Positions 1 to 8,103 of a stretch of DNA of 64,000 bases are shown piece after piece. The DNA is from Aquirufa antheringensis. Lineage in GTDB: Bacteria; Bacteroidota; Bacteroidia; Cytophagales; Spirosomataceae. The notes beneath the pieces were generated by a model that saw only the letters and a program-made list of their open reading frames with translations, was not told where the DNA came from and did no database searches. The stretch lies in contig NZ_SEWZ01000002.1 of assembly GCF_004307425.1 (NCBI RefSeq), forward strand, positions 500,935 to 564,934, given 5' to 3'. Within the stretch, counting starts at the first letter, position 1. Every line of letters begins with the position of its first letter. Position numbers and translations under genes: made by a program.

Positions 1-726
1 GATGAGAGCTAAAGGAATGGTAAAGCTTTTGAACGGTTGATCTTCCTGGTCTTTTTTATCGTAACCTACCCGGTAAATGTGGAAAGAAGCTTGGCCAGAA
101 TCGGTTTTTGTTAGCCCGGAAATATCTAATTCCAGCTTAATATAGGATTGATTAGGACCGCTAGCCACGTCTTGAATATTCAGATTGCGGTTTTGTAATC
201 GCGGGTCATTTGCCCCAAAAACAAAGCTCGCCTTCGTTCCTTGATCGATTTGGACCCCATATTGAAACTTATAGACGGATAAATAGTGCGAATAGAATGT
301 CAGGTCATTGGATCCGATCCATTCCGCTCCTTTCCAGGCATCAAAACCCGGATTCATCAGGCCTGTTTCGAAGTGGGAGTTCTGTGTCGATTTCTTTTTG
401 GCGGAATCCCAAACCTCCAGCGTCCAGCGATACGCCGTTTTCGCTTGTAGGGCTTCTCCAGCATATGGAATGCCTAAGGAGATGTCCGTGTTTTGCTTTT
501 TAGAATCCCAAACTGCGCGTCCACTTTCGTCTTGCACCACAATTCGATAGGCTGATTGTTTTGCATTGCGAGCAGTAGAATTCATCTGCCAAGAAAAGCG
601 GGGATGAGCTTCATCAAGTCCGAGTGGAGCCTTTTGGTATTCTACTTGTAAGTTTTGAAGGGAAAACTGCGCTTGAGCCACAAAAGAAAGCACAAATAGC
701 AAACAGGCAAGGATCGACTTTTTCAT
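1..726 (-). CDS. Alpha-L-rhamnosidase-like glycoside hydrolase (GH78), N-terminal part only
   Basis: The reading frame starts at an ATG (complement of 724-726) and stays open to the left edge, so only the first 242 residues are present. It begins with a signal peptide (MKKSILACLLFVLSFVAQAQ). Next comes a stretch of the type VEYQKAPLGLDEAHPRFSWQ, which is characteristic of the N-terminal beta-sandwich domain of GH78 alpha-L-rhamnosidases of Bacteroidota. Members of the family remove terminal alpha-L-rhamnose from plant or bacterial glycans, usually in the periplasm or outside the cell. The catalytic (alpha/alpha)6 barrel would lie beyond the window and cannot be checked. The family call rests on the N-terminal signature alone. 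Confidence 0.75.
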   Translation of the reverse strand, partial: MKKSILACLLFVLSFVAQAQFSLQNLQVEYQKAPLGLDEAHPRFSWQMNSTARNAKQSAYRIVVQDESGRAVWDSKKQNTDISLGIPYAGEALQAKTAYRWTLEVWDSAKKKSTQNSHFETGLMNPGFDAWKGAEWIGSNDLTFYSHYLSVYKFQYGVQIDQGTKASFVFGANDPRLQNRNLNIQDVASGPNQSYIKLELDISGLTKTDSGQASFHIYRVGYDKKDQEDQPFKSFTIPLALI

Positions 727-833
727 ATTCAATAGGTTTCATTCGAATGTACGAAAAGAAATGGAAGCCGGTGTCCTAGGGGTGAGTAGGACGGCGGAAT
801 ATTTTTATTACCTTACGGAAAAATAAAACCCCC

Positions 834-1289
834 ATGAACAAATTAACACTTAGTTTCACCCTGTTAGTAGTGTTCGCGCTTAGCGCGTTTGCACAACCGA
901 AAACAGAACTTATTCAAGCCCGTATCATCAACGGAAACTGCAAGGTCAATTATTCTAAAGTGACCTCAGACGACGGTAAAGAGCACTTTGAGGTGACTCT
1001 GGCCTTTATGAGCACTCGAGATCTTTGGTCTACCTTAACCCTGGATACACCGGAAAAATTCCGTCGTTTTAACAATGATTTATTGAATAGAACACGGGAG
1101 ACAACGAATGAAGACAAGTCAGCGTATTTGAGCGAGACGCGTAAAGATTATTATATCTCGAAAGACTTGAAAACGGATAACATTTCTATTATGCTGTTAG
1201 CGAATCAGGAACGTTGGATTCTTTTTAAAGAAGCAGCGAAGGAATTATCGCTGTATGTAAACACCATTCCGTACGGCGAAATGAAGTAA
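834..1289 (+). CDS. Exported protein of unknown function, 151 aa
   Basis: Not recognised. A clear type I signal peptide (MNKLTLSFTLLVVFALSAFA, cleavage before QPKTE) leaves a soluble mature protein of about 130 residues rich in charged residues, with no membrane segment or cysteine cluster apart from one Cys (NGNCKVNY). It stands alone between the divergent rhamnosidase and a convergent lipoprotein gene. The two share the short space around the hairpin at 1295-1323. Periplasmic location is inferred from the signal peptide only. Confidence 0.6.
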   Translation: MNKLTLSFTLLVVFALSAFAQPKTELIQARIINGNCKVNYSKVTSDDGKEHFEVTLAFMSTRDLWSTLTLDTPEKFRRFNNDLLNRTRETTNEDKSAYLSETRKDYYISKDLKTDNISIMLLANQERWILFKEAAKELSLYVNTIPYGEMK

Positions 1290-1294
1290 AAAAA

Positions 1295-1323
1295 TGTTGC
1301 AGCGTCCGCAGGACGCTGCAACA
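1295..1323 (-). terminator. Intrinsic terminator, 13-bp stem with 3-base loop
   Basis: A perfect 13-bp inverted repeat (left arm 1295-1307, right arm 1311-1323) closes on a 3-base loop. Read on the minus strand it is followed by a run of seven or more T, so it fits as the terminator of the lipoprotein gene ending at 1330. The loop (TGC on the minus strand) and the GTCC/GGAC inner stem match one unit of the micro-hairpin arrays near 51 kb. Confidence 0.8.
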
Positions 1324-1329
1324 AATCAA

Positions 1330-1857
1330 TTATTTTGAAATTTCAACAAAAGCACTTCTGTCATAGTGTAACCATTCTTCGACTTGCTTGCCATCTTTGA
1401 TCGCATCTACTGCGAAAATGACCATTTTCGTTTGCTTTTCACCTCTTGTGAAGATAAAGGTACTCTTACTCATGACATAGTTTGTATAGCCTTTTTTCTT
1501 AGAAGGCTTATCGAATTGATTTTCCCAAACTGGCCCCATCTCGACTTTTAACTTAATGCCTTTTTCTGCCATCGTTTTAAACATGGTCATATTTTCATTA
1601 AGACCCATGGAATCTAAATTGTCGTGAAATACGACATCTGGCGCATATGTTGCACGGTAAGCCGCAGAATCACCTGATTCAATCGCACGAATTGCCTTCA
1701 TCACTAAACCTACGTTAGCGGAAGTATCGATAACAACTCCAGCTAAAACTGCGGAAGGATCAGTTGAAGTGCTTGCAGATGCTGCTGCACCGTCCTCTTT
1801 TTTAGAACAAGCGAAAATGCTTCCCGCTAGTACAAATAATAGAATGATTTTTTTCAT
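1330..1857 (-). CDS. SnoaL/NTF2-like lipoprotein
   Basis: The start is placed at MKKIILLFVLAGSIFACSKK because this gives a standard lipoprotein signal with the lipobox ending in Cys17. The longer reading upstream adds 20 residues with no signal character. The mature protein (residues about 45-175) looks like a ketosteroid-isomerase/SnoaL-type alpha+beta cone: a helix followed by AIRAIESGDSAAYRATYAPD and DVVFHDN, typical of that fold. Such proteins bind or convert small molecules, but no catalytic set can be assigned. It lies 115 bases downstream of the Dabb gene on the same strand and may or may not belong to that operon. Confidence 0.65.
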   Translation of the reverse strand: MKKIILLFVLAGSIFACSKKEDGAAASASTSTDPSAVLAGVVIDTSANVGLVMKAIRAIESGDSAAYRATYAPDVVFHDNLDSMGLNENMTMFKTMAEKGIKLKVEMGPVWENQFDKPSKKKGYTNYVMSKSTFIFTRGEKQTKMVIFAVDAIKDGKQVEEWLHYDRSAFVEISK

Positions 1858-1971
1858 TTCTTTGGTTTTTAATGGGTGAATAATTTTGCCAAAGAAAGGG
1901 GATATTTTACTACACAAAGTCAGTACGTGGGGGCACTTTTGTTCCGTTTACGGATTTGGGAACAAATTTAG

Positions 1972-2355
1972 CTACGCATCCACCGAATCATAGACCAGTA
2001 CTTTTTTCCACAAGTGTGCATAATTCTTCACGAAATCGACGTGAATGGGGTGATCCTGGTAGACTTTTTGTCCCGCTTCGTCATCGAAAAACATCAATTC
2101 TGAAACATCCCAGCTCGTATCGACTACCTCGCGTTTTTCGGTAGAAGCCAAGGTCCCGATGTGAATTTCCTTGATGGAAGGAATGCCTTTCAGCGCTTTT
2201 AAGCCTTTGATTAATTGTTGTTTATCCTCTTTCGAATTCGGATTATTCAGCCAGAAAAACACGTGGTGTAATAAGGGCTTTTTCGCAGCAGTTTTCGCTG
2301 TTGTTCCTGTGCTCGCTAATAAGCCAGCTGAGGCAATAAAGTGACGTCTTTTCAT
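1972..2355 (-). CDS. Dabb-domain protein with Tat-like signal
   Basis: 127 residues. The N-terminus MKRRHFIASAGLLASTGTTA has a twin-arginine-like start, so export is likely. The rest matches the stress-responsive A/B barrel (Dabb) family: LLHHVFFWLNNP near the start, DTSWDVSELMFFDDEAG in the middle, and the ending HPIHVDFVKNYAHLWKKVLV. Dabb proteins form dimeric ferredoxin-like barrels; some plant and bacterial members cyclise or bind polyketide or aromatic intermediates, but most have no known activity. It is the last gene of the monooxygenase operon (5-base gap). A paralogue lies at 50464-50850. Confidence 0.75.
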   Translation of the reverse strand: MKRRHFIASAGLLASTGTTAKTAAKKPLLHHVFFWLNNPNSKEDKQQLIKGLKALKGIPSIKEIHIGTLASTEKREVVDTSWDVSELMFFDDEAGQKVYQDHPIHVDFVKNYAHLWKKVLVYDSVDA

Positions 2356-2360
2356 ATGTG

Positions 2361-3599
2361 TTAAGATTTAGCGTTCAGGCTTTGGATATCAAAACCTGCT
2401 ACTTGTTTATACTGATTCATAATTTGTGCTAGTTCTTCGTGCGGAATTTCGTCCTCTCTAAAACCCGCAGGGAAACGCTCTTCCATGAGATCCATAATGA
2501 AATCGGGTCCTTTTTGGCGGTTTTGTAAGACTACTTTTGCCGTGGCAGGTACGCGCTCTTGGTCGTAATGAACGAGCGCTTGAATGACATCTTTTTCCGC
2601 TAATAAAGCTAAGGCCAAAGCGTCCGCATCCAAAATCGCTTGCGAAGCGCCATTCGATCCAATGGGGTACATTGGATGCGCCGCATCCCCTAAAAGAGTG
2701 ACACGGGAGAATGACCATTTGTCTAAAGGATTGCGGTCTGACATCGGGAATTCGAAGATGCCGTCAGCTGTTTTTTCGATCATTTCCGGCACATCGATCC
2801 AGTCAAATTTCCAGTCTTTGTAAAGCTCCAATAACGGACCCTTTTCCACTTTGCGATTCCAATCACGCACCGTAATTTTTGCCCCTTCAGGCTCGCGAAC
2901 GTTTGCCACCCAGTTGATGACTTGGTTCCCATCTGCGTCCGGTTCGCCTATGGGATAGATGACCATTTTCTGCTTGTTTGACCCGATCATGGCCATCGAA
3001 GAACCTGTTTGATAGGGTTTGATTTTGGCCGTTCCTCGGTATAAGATATTGCCAGAAAACACGACTCCACCCTCATTCGGGTATAATTTTTGACGCAAAA
3101 CGGAATTGATTCCGTCGGCACCTATCAAGATATCTCCCTCTTCTTCCGCTACGATCTGCCCCGTTTCCTTGTTGATAAACGTCGCCGTGATTTTGTCTCC
3201 CTTTTCTTCAAAAGAATGCAGATGGCAATTCGTTTTCAAGTTTTCAGCACCGATTGTTTTCAGTGTTTCTTCCCAAAGCATCACTTGGAATTTCCCGCGG
3301 TGAATCGAGAACTGTGGCCAGCGATATCCCGCGAATTTCCCCCGCGGTTCTGACCAGAAAAATTGCCCAAAACGGTTCGCATAAATTAATTCTTTAGTCT
3401 CGACCGCAATGGCTGAGACTTTGGGTAACAAACCAATATTTGTCAAAACGCGCACGGCATGAGGTAGAATATTAATTCCCACCCCGAGCGGTTTTACTTC
3501 TTCCACGGATTCGAAAACCTTTACTTCAAATCCGGCCTGATGTAAGCGCAAAGCAGTCACCAAACCTCCAATTCCTCCGCCGGCGATGATTATTTTCAT
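2361..3599 (-). CDS. FAD-dependent aromatic-type monooxygenase
   Basis: 412 residues with the three signatures of the class A flavoprotein hydroxylases: the N-terminal dinucleotide motif IIAGGGIGGLVTALRL, the DG motif in DILIGADGINSVLR (around residue 160), and the GD motif in VTLLGDAAHPMYPIGSNG (around residue 300). These enzymes use NAD(P)H and O2 to hydroxylate aromatic or heteroaromatic rings. Salicylate and 3-hydroxybenzoate hydroxylases and PhzS are known relatives; the substrate here is unknown. Its start overlaps the serC stop (ATGA), so the two are translationally coupled. The aromatic-acid-type transporter two genes upstream supports an aromatic substrate. Confidence 0.8.
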   Translation of the reverse strand: MKIIIAGGGIGGLVTALRLHQAGFEVKVFESVEEVKPLGVGINILPHAVRVLTNIGLLPKVSAIAVETKELIYANRFGQFFWSEPRGKFAGYRWPQFSIHRGKFQVMLWEETLKTIGAENLKTNCHLHSFEEKGDKITATFINKETGQIVAEEEGDILIGADGINSVLRQKLYPNEGGVVFSGNILYRGTAKIKPYQTGSSMAMIGSNKQKMVIYPIGEPDADGNQVINWVANVREPEGAKITVRDWNRKVEKGPLLELYKDWKFDWIDVPEMIEKTADGIFEFPMSDRNPLDKWSFSRVTLLGDAAHPMYPIGSNGASQAILDADALALALLAEKDVIQALVHYDQERVPATAKVVLQNRQKGPDFIMDLMEERFPAGFREDEIPHEELAQIMNQYKQVAGFDIQSLNAKS

Positions 3600-4657
3600 A
3601 GGGGCAAGTTTTGTAATAAATCCACTAAATGAGCTACGCTGGCTAGCGGTTGGCCGTTATAGATGGAGGCTCTAAATCCTCCTTTGGTAGGAAAACCTTT
3701 AATCCCCACGACATCATTTTGCTCTAAAAACAAGTTAATCTGCTGATCCATCTCTGGTGATTGACTCGTAAAGCAGGCGTTCATCACCGAGCGATCTTCT
3801 GTAGCTACGATGCCTTTCAGCAGCGGGTTTCTATCGATTTCGTTGTAAATCAAGGCTGATTTTTGCCGACTTAAGCGCTGCATTTCCGCTAGCCCACCTT
3901 GTTTATCGATATACCGAAGCATCAATAGCGCCACATAAACCGGGTAAGTCGGGATGGTATGGTAAAGTGAATTTTCGGCGATATGCGTATGATAATCAAA
4001 TATCTTAGGAACCTTGCGGCTATTTTTCTCAGGCAAAACCGCTTTATTCACCAGCACGCAGGTAATCCCTGCAATCCCAAAATTCTTCTGTGCGGACGCG
4101 AAAATCACCCCAAATTTCTCCATCGGTAAAGGTCTTGACAAGAAATCAGAGGTCATATCCGCCACTAAGGGAACATCGACTTCCGGAAAATCGTGGTATT
4201 GCGTTCCGTCGATCGTCTCGTTCGAAACGACGTGTAAATAACGTGCACCTTGAACGTCTGTGATTTTAGGGATTCGGTCGAAGTTCGTGTCTTTGGAAGA
4301 AGCTAAAAAGAAGGCATTCGCCTCATTTGCCGCCGCTTCGATTGCACGTCCCGCCCAAAATCCGGTATCCACAAATGCAATCTTATCCTGGGGTTCTGTC
4401 AGATTCATCGGTGCCACGGTCAGCTGACTAGATGCCCCTCCGGGTAACCAAAGCACAGCCCAATCATCCGAAAGGCCATATAATTTTTTCACGAGCGCAT
4501 TCGCCTCGTCTAATAAATCTGTGAAAATGGGTGAACGGTGGCTGATTTCAGCGATGGAAACGCCCATCCCATGGTAGTCAACTAAACCCGCCGCTGCCTC
4601 TTGAATAACCTCAAAGGGAAGAGTCGCCGGTCCAGGAAAGAAATTGTGTTTGCGCAT
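3596..4657 (-). CDS. serC: Phosphoserine aminotransferase
   Basis: 353 residues, matching SerC (class V, fold-type I PLP enzyme) along its whole length: the start NFFPGPATLPFEV, GMGVSIAEISHRS, LWLPGGASSQL, the PLP-lysine motif ASAQKNFGIAG, and the C-terminal KGGFRASIYNGQPL. It converts 3-phosphohydroxypyruvate plus glutamate to phosphoserine and 2-oxoglutarate, and can also act in pyridoxal phosphate synthesis. The usual partner serA is not adjacent. Instead serC sits inside an operon with a monooxygenase and a transporter, overlapping both neighbours (TAATG upstream, ATGA downstream). Whether it serves serine synthesis or a second role in this operon cannot be told from sequence. Confidence 0.88.
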   Translation of the reverse strand: MRKHNFFPGPATLPFEVIQEAAAGLVDYHGMGVSIAEISHRSPIFTDLLDEANALVKKLYGLSDDWAVLWLPGGASSQLTVAPMNLTEPQDKIAFVDTGFWAGRAIEAAANEANAFFLASSKDTNFDRIPKITDVQGARYLHVVSNETIDGTQYHDFPEVDVPLVADMTSDFLSRPLPMEKFGVIFASAQKNFGIAGITCVLVNKAVLPEKNSRKVPKIFDYHTHIAENSLYHTIPTYPVYVALLMLRYIDKQGGLAEMQRLSRQKSALIYNEIDRNPLLKGIVATEDRSVMNACFTSQSPEMDQQINLFLEQNDVVGIKGFPTKGGFRASIYNGQPLASVAHLVDLLQNLPL

Positions 4658-5835
4658 TAGGAAATGGTTTGGGAACTAATTTTTAGCGTAATAATTCCGG
4701 CAAGTAAGGAAGGCAAGGCGAAGAACAAAAAGCTTTCGGCCATACCTAAACCTAGTCCCACTAAAATGCCGCCTAAGATCGGACCTAAAATACCACCTAA
4801 ACGACCCATGCCGATCGCCCAGCCAATACCCGTCGAACGAATTGCCGTCGGATACATTCTCGCCGCTACGGCATACAATCCTACGAAGCTGCCCTGCACT
4901 CCGAAACCGAGGAAGAACAACACCACTAAGATCAAATTAGATCCAGAAAATTGTCCAAAAATTCCTAATAGAACCGCCGTAATTAATAACAACACTCCGA
5001 TCGATTTTTTCAAGCCAAAACGGGTCGAAAAATAACCTTGCACCGGAATGCCCACGATGGCTCCCAGATTAAAGATCGTTCCGGAATAAATCGCTAATTC
5101 CATCGATAGGCCAGCATTAGAGGCTAATTTTGGAATCCAATTCATCAAGAAATACAGGGTAGTGAAAGATAAAAATAAAGCACTCCATAACTGCCAAGTG
5201 CTCCACTTAAATTCGGTTGTAAACAGGGCACTGATCTTGGCGTCTTCTGGCTTGGCTTTGGCCTTAAATTCATCAGACTCTTTCAGGAAGAAAAACAAGA
5301 TAGGAATCACTAAAAAAGTGGCATATCCCGCCAATTCAAATAGGTGCTCCCAGCCATTTTCTGCGATAATTTTCGCGGAAGAAATGCCGGTTAACACGGC
5401 ACCCACGGGATAACCCGCCACCACCGTGCTCACCCAAAAATCGCGTGTAGATGCCGGAGCATATTCCGCCGTAATCGCCGCCGTACTCGCCATCATCGTC
5501 CCGATGCCGAGTCCACTGATAAATCGATAGATCATCAAAATGTTCACATCCGTCGCGTAGGAGGTCAAATATATGCAGGTTCCCATAATCACCGCCGCCA
5601 GAATCATTAACGGTTTCCGCCCAAAACGATCCGCCAGCGGAGCTAAAAAAATCGCTCCCACCGTCATTCCCACCAGGCCGGAACTAAATACTATCCCTAA
5701 ATTCGCCGGGGAAATACTCCAGGCCTTCGCAATCGCCGGAGCCGTATAAGAAATGATCAACACATCCATGCCATCGAGCATGTTGCACAGAAAACAGATC
5801 AAAATAATGAGTACTTGTATCGCTCTCATCGGCAT
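4657..5835 (-). CDS. MFS transporter, aromatic acid:H+ symporter-like (AAHS type)
   Basis: 392 residues from the ATG at 5835; the extra 27 residues of the longer reading lie inside the preceding gene and have no transporter character. Twelve hydrophobic segments are apparent. The first helix carries MLDGMDVLIISYTAPAIAK, the D-x-D-type TM1 motif of AAHS carriers. LADRFGRKPLMI is the MFS loop 2-3 motif. The family imports benzoate-type or hydroxylated aromatic acids with protons. The start codon overlaps the stop of the DUF3237 gene (TAATG), and its stop overlaps the serC start in the same way, so the block is translated as a unit. Confidence 0.8.
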   Translation of the reverse strand: MPMRAIQVLIILICFLCNMLDGMDVLIISYTAPAIAKAWSISPANLGIVFSSGLVGMTVGAIFLAPLADRFGRKPLMILAAVIMGTCIYLTSYATDVNILMIYRFISGLGIGTMMASTAAITAEYAPASTRDFWVSTVVAGYPVGAVLTGISSAKIIAENGWEHLFELAGYATFLVIPILFFFLKESDEFKAKAKPEDAKISALFTTEFKWSTWQLWSALFLSFTTLYFLMNWIPKLASNAGLSMELAIYSGTIFNLGAIVGIPVQGYFSTRFGLKKSIGVLLLITAVLLGIFGQFSGSNLILVVLFFLGFGVQGSFVGLYAVAARMYPTAIRSTGIGWAIGMGRLGGILGPILGGILVGLGLGMAESFLFFALPSLLAGIITLKISSQTIS

Positions 5836-6344
5836 TACATTACTTTCCAAACACGAATCAACACGTAATCCGGCAAGCGTTCTCCCGTACACACAAATAG
5901 GCTGTTGTTGACCCAATCGTATTGGCCTTTAGGCGCATCGAATTTAGGCATCGCTCGGAAATAGTATTCATTCGCATCCACCTTTTCGCCTTTAGCTAAT
6001 CGTGCCGCGATTTCTGGAGTGGCAGCACGAATACCTGTATTTTTGACATAAATCAAGGTGCCATCATCCGTTCTAAATTGGTAATGCGCCTCTAATTCGG
6101 TCACTCCATCCGCTCGCAATATTTGCCAATCTGCTCCACCATTCAAGATTTCTCCCTTGATTTTAGGACCTTCCACCGTTCCACCGATAATGGGAATAAT
6201 GCGGCGCGTTCCGTGAGGGGTTTCTCCTACGATTAAGGCAGGATCCAGTTTTACTTTCAGTTCACAGAAGAAATCGAGCGCTGGCGCCGTTTGGGCCTGG
6301 GACATAGTAATGCTCATAAAGAATAGGAATAGAATTTTTTTCAT
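5835..6344 (-). CDS. DUF3237 family protein with signal peptide
   Basis: 169 residues. A signal peptide (MKKILFLFFMSITMSQAQ) precedes one DUF3237 domain. Recognisable blocks are FCELKVKLDP, GETPHGTRRIIPIIGGTVEG, GGADWQILRADGVTELEAHY and RTDDGTLIYVKNTG. DUF3237 is a small beta-barrel family of unknown activity that recurs near aromatic or cyclic-ketone catabolic genes. It overlaps the MFS start by one base and may head the coupled block, although the lipoprotein 13 bases upstream could be co-transcribed. Confidence 0.75.
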   Translation of the reverse strand: MKKILFLFFMSITMSQAQTAPALDFFCELKVKLDPALIVGETPHGTRRIIPIIGGTVEGPKIKGEILNGGADWQILRADGVTELEAHYQFRTDDGTLIYVKNTGIRAATPEIAARLAKGEKVDANEYYFRAMPKFDAPKGQYDWVNNSLFVCTGERLPDYVLIRVWKVM

Positions 6345-6357
6345 AGGTTTAGTTTAA

Positions 6358-6738
6358 TCAGGGCAATCCTTGCTGAAAGGTAATTTCAGTCGTTAATCCC
6401 ATTGCACTGAAACGAAAAGCCATCGTTCGTGCTTGAGACGGATTCGTAATTTTATCACAATGAGGGCCTTTTTCCAAAAAATACACGTAATATTCCTGAT
6501 TTCGGTCCGCTAATTGTTGAATATCGGGTTTCCCCAGGATGTCTTCCAAATCATTAGAGCTAACCCCCTTCCACGTCATTTTATGCGTTTTCAGCCAGTC
6601 GATCTGCTTTTCTCTCGTCCCGCCACAACTCCCGCGGTCTTTTTTAAAGCTTTCTACATCGAAACCGGTCAAATCAGGTTGATTCGTACACGAAACGGAT
6701 ATCAAAAATAAGAGGGCAAAGGCTGTCAGTATTCTCAT
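6358..6738 (-). CDS. Small lipoprotein of unknown function, possibly BamE/SmpA-like
   Basis: 126 residues. The signal ends in a lipobox (FLISVSC), giving an acylated Cys at residue 17. The segment around residues 63-95 (DLEDILGKPDIQQL followed by a YYVYFL strand) resembles the SmpA/OmlA/BamE fold used by small envelope lipoproteins, but the match is weak. Cys residues at GSCGG and GPHCDK could form a disulfide. It is divergent from glycerate kinase and 13 bases upstream of the DUF3237 gene. Confidence 0.5.
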   Translation of the reverse strand: MRILTAFALLFLISVSCTNQPDLTGFDVESFKKDRGSCGGTREKQIDWLKTHKMTWKGVSSNDLEDILGKPDIQQLADRNQEYYVYFLEKGPHCDKITNPSQARTMAFRFSAMGLTTEITFQQGLP

Positions 6739-6787
6739 ACCTTAAATTTAAGGAATTGTGGCTAAATTGCGGCATAAATCCATCGCT

Positions 6788-7888
6788 GTGCATATTTTAA
6801 TCTCTCCTGATAAGTTTAAAGGCTCTCTTTCCGCCTCGCAAGTGTGCGTAGCGCTTGAAAAAGGGATTAAGAAACGTCGTCCCAAAACCGTTTTCACCAC
6901 CCTCCCCCTCGCCGATGGCGGGGAAGGTACCTTGGAAGTAATTCAACAATTGCATGGCGGAACGTGGATTACAGCAGACACGTTCGATCCGCTAATGCGC
7001 CCCATTCAGGCAGATTATTTATGGTTAGCGGATCAAAAAACCGCATACATCGAAATGGCCCGCGCCTCTGGGCTCGCCTTATTGTCTGTAAAAGAGCGTA
7101 ACCCATTTAAAACCTCGACTTTCGGAACTGGAGTTCTCATCGCGGATGCGTTACAACGCGGCGCCACCCAAATCATTCTCACCATCGGTGGTTCAGCCAC
7201 AAATGATGCGGGAATTGGAATGGCTGCTGCTATGGGTTGGACCTTTTTGGATGAAGAAGGGGCTACTCTGAATCCAGTAGGCAAAAACATGATTCGCATT
7301 GCTTCCATATCAGCTGCTGAACCAGTCTCTTGTTCTTTCACGGTCGTTACAGACGTAACCAATCCCCTGGCTGGGAGCGATGGAGCAGCCCACGTTTTCG
7401 CCGCTCAAAAAGGTGCGACCGCCACGGCAATTAAACAATTAGACAAAGGTCTAAATAACATCGCTTCTTTCTTCGGATCCATCGCATCAGAACCCGGAGC
7501 GGGTGCCGCCGGTGGGCTTGGAGCAGGCGCCCGTTATTTCCTAAACGCTAAAATTGTCTCGGGATCTAGCTGGGTAATGGACAAGATTCATTTTAACCGG
7601 GCCCTTTTAAAAGCGGATTTCATTATCACTGGCGAAGGCAAGATCGATTCCTCTACCTGGGGAGGCAAAGTAGTGTCCGAAGTCGTGAAACGTTGCGATA
7701 AAGTCTTTAAGCAAACTATTTTGGTCTCAGGTGCCTTTGAAAGTTCTGCTAATTTCCCCCTGTTTTTGGATGAAAATGACGTGTTTACGATTGCGTCCCG
7801 TTCTACAGATGCAACTGATTCAATCGAACGTGCCGCTGAGATTTTAGAGCAGATCGGGGAAGAGATTGCGTTAAAGTATTTGAATTAG
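6788..7888 (+). CDS. Glycerate kinase (GarK/GlxK type)
   Basis: The start is placed at the in-frame GTG at 6788, giving MHILISPDKFKGSLSA, the usual N-terminus of this family. A GTG 30 bases earlier adds residues with no match. The 366-residue product phosphorylates D-glycerate with ATP. Signatures include LADGGEGTLEVI, IGGSATNDAGIGMAAAMGW, GAGAAGGLGAGARYFL and DFIITGEGKID. The type 1 fold is a two-domain alpha/beta structure, normally about 375 residues. Glycerate kinase feeds 2- or 3-phosphoglycerate to lower glycolysis. The gene is isolated, with a minus-strand gene on each side. Confidence 0.85.
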   Translation: MHILISPDKFKGSLSASQVCVALEKGIKKRRPKTVFTTLPLADGGEGTLEVIQQLHGGTWITADTFDPLMRPIQADYLWLADQKTAYIEMARASGLALLSVKERNPFKTSTFGTGVLIADALQRGATQIILTIGGSATNDAGIGMAAAMGWTFLDEEGATLNPVGKNMIRIASISAAEPVSCSFTVVTDVTNPLAGSDGAAHVFAAQKGATATAIKQLDKGLNNIASFFGSIASEPGAGAAGGLGAGARYFLNAKIVSGSSWVMDKIHFNRALLKADFIITGEGKIDSSTWGGKVVSEVVKRCDKVFKQTILVSGAFESSANFPLFLDENDVFTIASRSTDATDSIERAAEILEQIGEEIALKYLN

Positions 7889-7904
7889 GGATTTAATTAC
7901 CTTA

Positions 7905-8093
7905 TTAAGAGTGATTTTTTCTTAAGACAGAATAATATAATATTGGCCCTAGTAATGGCATATAAAATATCATAAAGGAAAGATTCAATTTTGCCTTTTT
8001 TGAAATCGTTTTTGATTTATATATATCTAGGATTGCAACAATACTTGTTAAAATTGTTGATATTAATAAGAGGCCTATAATTGTATTTTTCAT
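7905..8093 (-). CDS. Small PLDc_N-like membrane protein, 62 aa
   Basis: Two hydrophobic segments (residues about 4-22 and 38-57) flank a basic loop (YKSKTISKKAKLN), ending in LLGPILYYSVLRKN. This P-x-LGPILYY...RK pattern is typical of the PLDc_N domain, the N-terminal membrane hairpin of cardiolipin synthases that also occurs alone. The gene follows the Cys-rich lipoprotein gene by 10 bases, so they probably form an operon. A second copy of the same arrangement is at 13285-14612. Free-standing PLDc_N proteins have been linked to sigma-factor control and to peptide immunity in other bacteria; here the role is unknown. Confidence 0.6.
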   Translation of the reverse strand: MKNTIIGLLLISTILTSIVAILDIYKSKTISKKAKLNLSFMIFYMPLLGPILYYSVLRKNHS

Positions 8094-8103
8094 AATTGAA
8101 TAG

